Shown here: piece after piece, positions 1 through 4,767 of the stretch
How positions within the stretch are numbered: position 1 is the first letter of the stretch
Layout of the letters: each line of letters opens with the position of its first letter
Source: an uncultured Bacteroidales bacterium
GTDB lineage: Bacteria > Bacteroidota > Bacteroidia > Bacteroidales > UBA4417
Direction of reading: 5' to 3'
Length of the DNA stretch: 6,245 nt
Assembly: GCA_903917425.1 (NCBI GenBank)
Contig: CAIXAQ010000828.1
Coordinates: 1-6,245, forward strand
Program-made: the position numbers and the translations under genes
Notes under the pieces: generated by a model
Told to the model about the DNA's origin: nothing
The model's input: only the letters and a program-made list of their open reading frames with translations
Databases searched by the model: none

Positions 1-47
1 CATTCACTTAAGAAAAAATAAAAAAAGTATTTGCTAACTACACAATT

Positions 48-197
48 ATGTCCACTAAAAAAACGAATCTGCAAAGACACTCTATCCTCAAATGCTTTTA
101 TCCTCTAGGGTTGAAATTTGTGTGTGAGTTTTTGCAGAAGCATAATCTTTTAGCACAATCACATACTGATTACATCATTGTGGTGAAGAAAAAATGA
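48..197 (+). CDS. possible small ORF, 49 residues, doubtful
   Basis: An ATG-started frame of 49 codons ends in TGA. The product is basic (eight Lys, one Arg, several His), with a hydrophobic stretch around residues 17-29 and a C-terminal end of the form DYIIVVKKK. It has no lipobox, signal peptide or cysteine pair, and I do not recognise a family. There is no Shine-Dalgarno site and no perfect TAnnTTTG motif in front of it, although the window begins only 47 bases upstream. In DNA this rich in A and T a frame of this length can arise by chance. Translated in isolation, the second half has the look of a real protein end, so it could also be a remnant of a longer gene. I keep it only as a candidate. 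Confidence 0.17.
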   Translation: MSTKKTNLQRHSILKCFYPLGLKFVCEFLQKHNLLAQSHTDYIIVVKKK

Positions 198-421
198 AGA
201 AAAAATAACGAGCTAAAAGAAATCTTACCATTTTTTTAAGGTTTTTCGTCTATGGCATGGGTTTTTGAATGAGCAAATCTTGAATCATGAAATTAAGCCT
301 GTAATATATTCTTACCGGTAACTCATGCAAAATAGTGAAAGAATAGACTCTAAAAGCAGGTTTTCTTTTACTTGGGTTTGGTCTGCACTCAATAAAACCC
401 TGATAACTCATTTTCACTCTG

Positions 422-429
422 TATCTTTG
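422..429 (+). promoter_or_regulatory. Bacteroidota-type -7 promoter element of the helicase gene
   Basis: The octamer TATCTTTG is a perfect match to the Bacteroidota -7 consensus TAnnTTTG and ends 19 bases before the helicase ATG. Transcription would begin only a few bases downstream, giving a leader of roughly 15 nucleotides. A TTG at the usual -33 spacing is not evident; the nearest TTTG (377-380) is too far away. It is the only perfect TAnnTTTG that I found in the first 448 bases. Confidence 0.55.
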
Positions 430-448
430 CAGCTTTTAAGTCTGCATT

Positions 449-1684
449 ATGAAATTTGAACAATACTCCTTCGCTCCTGAAATACAACGAAATATTGCTG
501 ATTCGGGCTTCCGTCGACCCACCGACATTCAATACAAAAGCATTGGCCCGATAATGCATGGCGATGATGTGCTTGCTATTGCTCAAACCGGTACCGGCAA
601 AACAGCTGCTTTTGCCATTCCTGTTATTAACATGCTTCACGAAAAGAAATTTTCGAGCCGAACCGATGGCATACGATGTATCGTTATGGTTCCCACGCGT
701 GAACTGGCTTTGCAGATCACCGAGGTTTTTCAGGCTATTGGTGAGCATACACGGGTTAAAACTTTCTGCCTTATGGGCGGTGTTGAACAAGATCCACAGA
801 TTGCACGCCTCGAACAAGGAGTTGATATACTGGTTTCAACACCCGGCCGCATGTTCGACCTGGTAAGCCAGGGACATCTTGATTTAAGCAAGATTGAAAT
901 TCTAATATTAGACGAAGCCGATCATATGCTTGACCTGGGTTTTATCAACGATATTCAACAATTAGTTAAAAAATTACCACGCAAACGGCAAACACTTTTT
1001 TTCTCAGCCACTATCAATCCATATATTAAGAAAGTTGCATATTCGCTGGTAACTAACCCTATACGGATTCAGATTTCGCCCAAAGACCCGGTTGCCCGAA
1101 ATATCGAACACTCTGTGGCATTCATAGAGATGGACGATAAAAGATTTTTTCTGGAGCGCATGGTGAACGAAAATCCGGAAAGCAAAATCGTGGTTTTCGT
1201 CCGTACCAAAGTCAGGGCCGAAAGAGTGAGCCTTGCAATGGAAAAGCTGGAAATCAAGTGCGAAACCATCCACGGTGACAAGGAGCAAACTGACAGGCTC
1301 CAGGTTATGAAAAGATTTAAAAACGGCGAGTTTAAAATACTGATAGCCACTGATGTAAGCGCTCGGGGAATTGATATTCCTAACGTCGACTTTGTTGTAA
1401 ATTACGACTTGCCGGAAAAACCCGAAAATTATGTGCATCGGGTTGGTCGAACCGGACGAGCCGATAAAAAAGGAATTGCTGTTTCGTTTTGCAGCAATGA
1501 TGAAAGACCTTTGCTCGAAGACATAGAAGAATATATCGGAAAACCTGTTGAAATTATGAATATCAATAAGCAGGACTATACAGAAACCCTTGCTTTTACC
1601 GCCGAGACCAAATCGGATTGGAAAACGCTGCTTCGCGATGCGGAAGAAGACGAGAAAACCAGGAAGAAGAAGAAAAAAAAGTGA
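449..1684 (+). CDS. DEAD-box ATP-dependent RNA helicase (RhlE-like)
   Basis: This is a complete 411-residue DEAD-box helicase, which unwinds or remodels short RNA duplexes using ATP; such proteins act in ribosome assembly, RNA decay and cold adaptation. All signature motifs are visible: the Q motif with F3 and GFRRPTDIQ (20-28), motif I AQTGTGKT (45-52), Ia PTRELA (82-87), Ib TPGR (131-134), II DEAD (155-158), III SAT (186-188), IV around VVFVRTK (248-254), V ATDVSARGID (300-309) and VI HRVGRTGR (330-337). The two RecA-like lobes meet near residue 210. The spacing from the N-terminus to the Q motif resembles RhlE. The C-terminal tail after about 385 is short and ends in six lysines, which probably help bind RNA; there is no DbpA- or CsdA-type RNA-binding domain. 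An in-frame TAA at 437-439 supports the ATG at 449. There is no Shine-Dalgarno site, as is usual in this phylum. The exact subfamily, and so the RNA substrate, cannot be fixed from sequence alone. Confidence 0.97.
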   Translation: MKFEQYSFAPEIQRNIADSGFRRPTDIQYKSIGPIMHGDDVLAIAQTGTGKTAAFAIPVINMLHEKKFSSRTDGIRCIVMVPTRELALQITEVFQAIGEHTRVKTFCLMGGVEQDPQIARLEQGVDILVSTPGRMFDLVSQGHLDLSKIEILILDEADHMLDLGFINDIQQLVKKLPRKRQTLFFSATINPYIKKVAYSLVTNPIRIQISPKDPVARNIEHSVAFIEMDDKRFFLERMVNENPESKIVVFVRTKVRAERVSLAMEKLEIKCETIHGDKEQTDRLQVMKRFKNGEFKILIATDVSARGIDIPNVDFVVNYDLPEKPENYVHRVGRTGRADKKGIAVSFCSNDERPLLEDIEEYIGKPVEIMNINKQDYTETLAFTAETKSDWKTLLRDAEEDEKTRKKKKKK

Positions 1685-1694
1685 GCAAAAGCCA

Positions 1695-2333
1695 CTATTC
1701 TTTTATTTTCAAAAATGTTTCTGAATCCCTGAAACCTTCATTTTTGATGAACTTTTTGAATTCCTGCTTTGTTGGCGAAAACACATAAGGCAGGGTATCC
1801 TGGACTGTTTCGGTAAGGGTTTTAAGTTGAGCTATATCTTCTGTTTTATTGATTCCGCTCAAGGTCAGAATTCCCTGTGATAGATCGATTTTCTGTACTT
1901 GCCAGGTTTCGGGAGGAATAAGGTTGTTGACAAAATAATAACCTTTGAATTTTTTCAACACATTGAGCGCATTTATAGTAAAAATTGTGTCGGATGACTT
2001 TACATGCTGAACGAGCGAATCTCCTTCCATTTTCACAGCCATGCCTCTATTCGTATTCAAATCAAAAAGGGTATCGCCAATAAGTTGTTGATTACTATCG
2101 AGTTGAGAGATATGAATTTTCTGGTCGTAATCATAAATCCTGACCAATGAATTTGCAGTAATTTGCAGGATTGAACTATCTCGTGAACTCAGGTATTTTC
2201 CTTGAATTCTTTTTGGAAAACCATTAAGAGCTTTCGCATCAGCAGGTTGCGGTTTATCGAATGTTACCGGTGGCTGACATGAAACAAGAATGGCTAAAAT
2301 TATCGTCAGCGAAAATACAATCCGTTTTTTCAT
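1695..2333 (-). CDS. uncharacterised lipoprotein, 212 residues
   Basis: The product begins with a lipoprotein signal peptide: two lysines and an arginine (2-4), a hydrophobic core (about 5-17) and a lipobox LVSC with the lipidated cysteine at 19. After the cysteine comes QPPVTFDKPQP, a proline-rich linker, then a globular part beginning near FPKRIQGKYLS (39-49). The residues right after Cys lack the acidic cluster of known Bacteroidota surface-export signals, so I infer a periplasm-facing lipoprotein, probably of the outer membrane. The body alternates short hydrophobic and polar stretches, suggesting beta structure, and has no catalytic motif I can name. Similar small lipoproteins with an 'FPK-lQGkY' start seem common in Bacteroidota, but I cannot assign a function. 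The gene runs tail to tail with the helicase gene (10-bp gap) and is divergent from the BatA-domain gene. It is alone on its strand here, so neither neighbour is in an operon with it. Confidence 0.88.
   Translation of the reverse strand: MKKRIVFSLTIILAILVSCQPPVTFDKPQPADAKALNGFPKRIQGKYLSSRDSSILQITANSLVRIYDYDQKIHISQLDSNQQLIGDTLFDLNTNRGMAVKMEGDSLVQHVKSSDTIFTINALNVLKKFKGYYFVNNLIPPETWQVQKIDLSQGILTLSGINKTEDIAQLKTLTETVQDTLPYVFSPTKQEFKKFIKNEGFRDSETFLKIKE
1710..1746. repeat. inverted repeat at the convergent gene ends, possible weak terminator
   Basis: CAAAAATG (1710-1717) and CATTTTTG (1739-1746) are perfect reverse complements. Inside them TTTC (1718-1721) can pair with GAAA (1731-1734), leaving a nine-base loop and a four-base bulge. 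The structure lies 26 bases beyond the helicase stop, inside the 3' end of the lipoprotein gene. The 10-bp gap between the two stop codons leaves no room for a terminator, so helicase transcripts must end within the opposite gene, and this is the best stem I found there. It is AT-rich and lacks a separate T tract, so it is not a convincing intrinsic terminator. It may simply reflect the coding sequence. Confidence 0.25.
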
Positions 2334-2371
2334 GGGAAATAGGTTTTGAATGGTAACGCAGATTAAATTGC

Positions 2372-2379
2372 CAAAAGTA
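2372..2379 (-). promoter_or_regulatory. -7 promoter element of the lipoprotein gene
   Basis: Read on the minus strand this is TACTTTTG, a perfect TAnnTTTG match, 38 bases before the lipoprotein ATG. The expected leader is about 30-35 nucleotides. No TTG is seen at the usual -33 distance. The same octamer, in the opposite orientation, serves as the candidate for the divergent BatA-domain gene. Confidence 0.5.
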
Positions 2380-2485
2380 TAAAAGTGAATAATTTTCCTT
2401 TAATCGCCACAGGAGCGGAAGCTGATTTATCCCCAAAAAGCAAAATCAATTACTCATTGACCCTCCTAATCTGCTTCAAATTCCT

Positions 2486-2493
2486 TACTTTTG
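2486..2493 (+). promoter_or_regulatory. -7 promoter element of the BatA-domain gene
   Basis: TACTTTTG matches TAnnTTTG perfectly and ends 37 bases before the ATG at 2531. A TTGAC lies at 2457-2461, but its 26-base distance from the -7 box is longer than is typical for a -33 element, so that half is doubtful. The predicted leader is about 30 nucleotides and has no Shine-Dalgarno sequence. Confidence 0.5.
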
Positions 2494-2530
2494 CACAACA
2501 TTTCAGCCAACCTATACGTATTATTTCACC

Positions 2531-4597
2531 ATGCAATTTATTAATCCCTTATATCTTTTTGGTTTACTTGCTGTTGCGATTCCGATAATTATCCACTTGT
2601 TTAATTTCAGGCGGTTTCGCAAAGTTTACTTCACCAACGTCAGGTTTTTAAAGGAAATTAAGCAGCAAACTCAAAAGCAGTCGCAGTTGCGTCACTTGCT
2701 CATACTGGCAATTCGTATTCTGGCTATTTCTGCCTTAGTTTTAGCATTTGCACAACCTTACATTCCTTTTTCCGACAGGCAGTCGAAACTGGCATCACGC
2801 AATGCAGTCAGTATTTTTGTTGACAATTCGTTCAGTATGGAAGCCGTTGGGAGTAATGGAAGCCTCCTGGATGAGTCGAAACAGAAAGCCCGTGAGATTG
2901 TATCCGCCTATAAATCAACAGATTTATTCCAGTTGCTTACTAGTGATTTCGAAGGCAGGCACCAAAGGTTTGTAACACGCGACGAGTTTCTTACCATGCT
3001 CGAAGATGTAAAAATTTCACCATCGGTTCATTCCATTTCCGAAATCGTGAACCGGCAAAACGACCTGTTGAAAAGTGAAACAACATCCCGCCGTACTTCC
3101 TACATTGTTTCTGACTTTCAGAAATCTTCGTACGGCAATTTCGATTTTCAGCAGGATACAGCAATAAGCACGTTCCTGGTTCCCCTGAAATCGTCGGTAG
3201 GGGCCAATGTATATATCGATACTTGCTGGTTTTCGCAGCCTACACAACAACCTGGTAAAACATCACTGCTTACGGCAAGGGTGTGGAATAAATCGGAAAA
3301 TGACCTGGAGAAAATCCCGTTAAAACTGCTTATCAATAACCAACAGAAGTCAGTAGCCAGCATTGATATAAAAGCCGGAATGTCAACTTTGGTCGAACTA
3401 CCTTTTACTGTTTACCAGCCGGGCCCTCAGTATGGATTGTTGCAGGTTACCGATTACCCGGTGACCTACGACGACAAATTCTATTTTTCTTTTGATGTAC
3501 TTTCATCTATAAATGTTCTTGCCATAAACGGTGGCAGCGAAAACCGGTTCCTCAATGCGCTTTTTGCCCAGGATTCGTCAGTAAGGCTGACAAATATGGG
3601 AGAGAAATCGCTTGATTACGGGCGACTGGCCCGGTTTGACTTGATTATAATGAATGAAATCCCTGCAATTTCTTCGGGTCTGGCAGAGGAGTTGAAACGT
3701 TTCGTTGTAAATGGAGGTACTACACTTATACTTCCTGCAACTAATGCTGATCTTAACACGTACGACCGATTTTTGACATCTCTGAATGCCCCTTTGTACC
3801 AGGCTATTGATACTGCTGATTCAAAGGTAGTTAAACTCAGCGAAGAAAGTTATTTGTTTCGTGATGTTTTCGAAAAACAGCAGGGAAAACAAACACTGGC
3901 TGCAAACACGGATATGCCCCATGTAAACAAACATTATCCTATTGTTTTTTCATCAGCCATGCTTACGGTTCCCCTCATGAGCATGCTCAACGGAAGAGAA
4001 TTCCTGACTTTGACCAGCAGCGGCCTGGGGCAGGTTTTGCAATTTACAAGCCCTATGGATCCGGCATTTACTAATTTTCCCCAGCAGGCTCTTTTTGTTC
4101 CGGTGCTTTATAACACAGCACTGATCAGTCACCCTTCGCACAGTTTGTACAGTATTATTAACGATAATAAAGTAATCCGGGTTGGTACGGAATTGCCTTC
4201 CGGCGACAAAGTAAACAAGATAAAAGCGTTGCAGGGCGATTTCGAAATGATTCCGCAAATAAGTAATGCCGGGAATATGGTAAATATTTTTGTTGGAAAT
4301 CAGATTCCAATGGCCGGCAATTTTGAGTTGTTAAATGAAAAGAATGTTATAACGGCACTTGCTTTCAATTACAACCGGGGGGAGAGCGATCTGGCATGCA
4401 ATACGGGTAGTGACCTTGAATCACTGCTCGAAAAAGCTCACCTGAATTCATTCATCGTGCTGAAAACCAGGCAGAAACCTTTAAACGAAGTTATTGCACA
4501 GATTAACAGCGGAACACAACTTTGGCGGTATTTTATATGGCTTGCGTTGCTGCTGCTATTAACAGAAATATTGTTGATAAGATTCCTTAATAAATAG
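2531..4597 (+). CDS. BatA-domain membrane protein with vWA-like and GATase-like regions
   Basis: This is a complete 688-residue inner-membrane protein. The N-terminus has the layout of the BatA ('aerotolerance regulator' N-terminal) domain: a membrane segment at about 7-22, the basic FNFRRFRKVYF stretch (24-34), then a second membrane segment at about 55-75. Next comes a von Willebrand A-like fold with the metal-site motif DNSFS (D98, S100, S102) and a later SD (S194, D195). The usual third-position threonine is not clear. From about 326 to 420 there is a Rossmann-like stretch (INVLAINGG, then FDLIIMNE and GGTTLILP) resembling the class I glutamine-amidotransferase-like fold often found in these proteins; I see no catalytic Cys-His-Glu triad. 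A third membrane segment lies at about 664-685, with a short basic tail. Most of the protein would then be periplasmic, although the topology is inferred. True Bat operons carry MoxR and BatB-E; none of these is in view, so a role in oxidative stress should not be assumed. The real function is unknown. Confidence 0.92.
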   Translation: MQFINPLYLFGLLAVAIPIIIHLFNFRRFRKVYFTNVRFLKEIKQQTQKQSQLRHLLILAIRILAISALVLAFAQPYIPFSDRQSKLASRNAVSIFVDNSFSMEAVGSNGSLLDESKQKAREIVSAYKSTDLFQLLTSDFEGRHQRFVTRDEFLTMLEDVKISPSVHSISEIVNRQNDLLKSETTSRRTSYIVSDFQKSSYGNFDFQQDTAISTFLVPLKSSVGANVYIDTCWFSQPTQQPGKTSLLTARVWNKSENDLEKIPLKLLINNQQKSVASIDIKAGMSTLVELPFTVYQPGPQYGLLQVTDYPVTYDDKFYFSFDVLSSINVLAINGGSENRFLNALFAQDSSVRLTNMGEKSLDYGRLARFDLIIMNEIPAISSGLAEELKRFVVNGGTTLILPATNADLNTYDRFLTSLNAPLYQAIDTADSKVVKLSEESYLFRDVFEKQQGKQTLAANTDMPHVNKHYPIVFSSAMLTVPLMSMLNGREFLTLTSSGLGQVLQFTSPMDPAFTNFPQQALFVPVLYNTALISHPSHSLYSIINDNKVIRVGTELPSGDKVNKIKALQGDFEMIPQISNAGNMVNIFVGNQIPMAGNFELLNEKNVITALAFNYNRGESDLACNTGSDLESLLEKAHLNSFIVLKTRQKPLNEVIAQINSGTQLWRYFIWLALLLLLTEILLIRFLNK

Positions 4598-4629
4598 ATT
4601 GACAGATTTTATAAATTACATTCAAAGAG

Positions 4630-4637
4630 TAAATTTG
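4630..4637 (+). promoter_or_regulatory. candidate -7 promoter element of the topoisomerase gene
   Basis: TAAATTTG matches TAnnTTTG perfectly and lies 130 bases before the ATG at 4768. A TTGACA at 4599-4604 resembles a -33/-35 element, but the 28-base spacing is too long for a standard pairing. If used, this promoter would give a leader of about 125 nucleotides that contains both sets of repeats. Confidence 0.4.
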
Positions 4638-4666
4638 CAGGTTATTTGGAGGCGGCAAATTGGTTA

Positions 4667-4691
4667 ATAGTTAATCGAAAATAGTTAATCG
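4667..4691. repeat. two 11-base direct repeats
   Basis: ATAGTTAATCG occurs at 4667-4677 and again, identically, at 4681-4691, separated by AAA, giving a 14-base period. They sit just upstream of the heptamer array in the spacer before the topoisomerase gene. They could be paired protein-binding sites or part of a repetitive intergenic element. Confidence 0.7.
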
Positions 4692-4702
4692 GGGAATTGA
4701 TA

Positions 4703-4723
4703 ATTATCCATTATCCATTATCC
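4703..4723. repeat. three perfect tandem ATTATCC heptamers
   Basis: ATTATCC is repeated three times without error at 4703-4709, 4710-4716 and 4717-4723, followed by a diverging ATTGATT. The ten-base palindrome GATAATTATC (4699-4708) overlaps the first copy, and the eight-base palindrome GATTAATC (4727-4734) follows the array. The set ends 33 bases before the topoisomerase start codon. Short AT-rich heptamer arrays of this kind are found scattered between genes in some bacteria; whether this one recurs in this genome cannot be seen here. Confidence 0.85.
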
Positions 4724-4767
4724 ATTGATTAATCCTGATAAAAGCGGAAAAATATTGAATACGATAA

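Larger units (their letters stand above)
1..447. other. AT-rich upstream region with no confident gene
   Basis: This stretch is rich in A and T tracts and carries no long open frame in either direction that looks like a protein. The only coding candidate is the 49-codon ORF at 48-197, listed separately. A ten-base perfect palindrome, TTACCGGTAA, lies at 312-321, and a seven-base T run at 231-237 has no GC-rich stem before it. The right end carries the helicase promoter motif. I see no tRNA, rRNA or recognisable riboswitch. The region probably separates the helicase from a gene to the left of the window. Confidence 0.6.
4598..4767. other. 170-bp spacer with promoter motif and short repeats
   Basis: This gap separates the BatA-domain gene from the topoisomerase gene. 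It holds a candidate -7 element (4630-4637), a GGAGG (4648-4652) that is not followed by a usable frame, two 11-base direct repeats and three tandem heptamers. No clear intrinsic terminator follows the BatA-domain gene, so read-through into the topoisomerase gene is possible. I see no small gene here. Confidence 0.6.

Noticed and set aside
1..3. CAT at the left edge as the start codon of a minus-strand gene leaving the window
   Set aside because: Only three bases are visible and I found no perfect -7 element on the minus strand upstream of it, so it cannot be supported.
231..237. Seven-base T run as an intrinsic terminator
   Set aside because: The preceding bases form no GC-rich stem, so the T run alone is not evidence of termination.
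389..817. Antisense 142-codon frame across the helicase start
   Set aside because: It overlaps the well-supported helicase gene and its promoter on the other strand, and the peptide shows no domain; it is a shadow of the real gene.
1004..1438. Antisense 144-codon frame inside the helicase gene
   Set aside because: It is fully contained in the second helicase lobe coding region and has no signal, domain or promoter.
2531..4597. Calling the BatA-domain gene part of an aerotolerance (Bat) operon
   Set aside because: No moxR, batB, batC, batD or batE is nearby and the middle and C-terminal parts differ from a classical BatA.
4703..4723. Heptamer array as a CRISPR-like or iteron origin structure
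   Set aside because: The units are seven bases with no spacers, there are only three of them, and no cas or replication-initiator gene is in the window.
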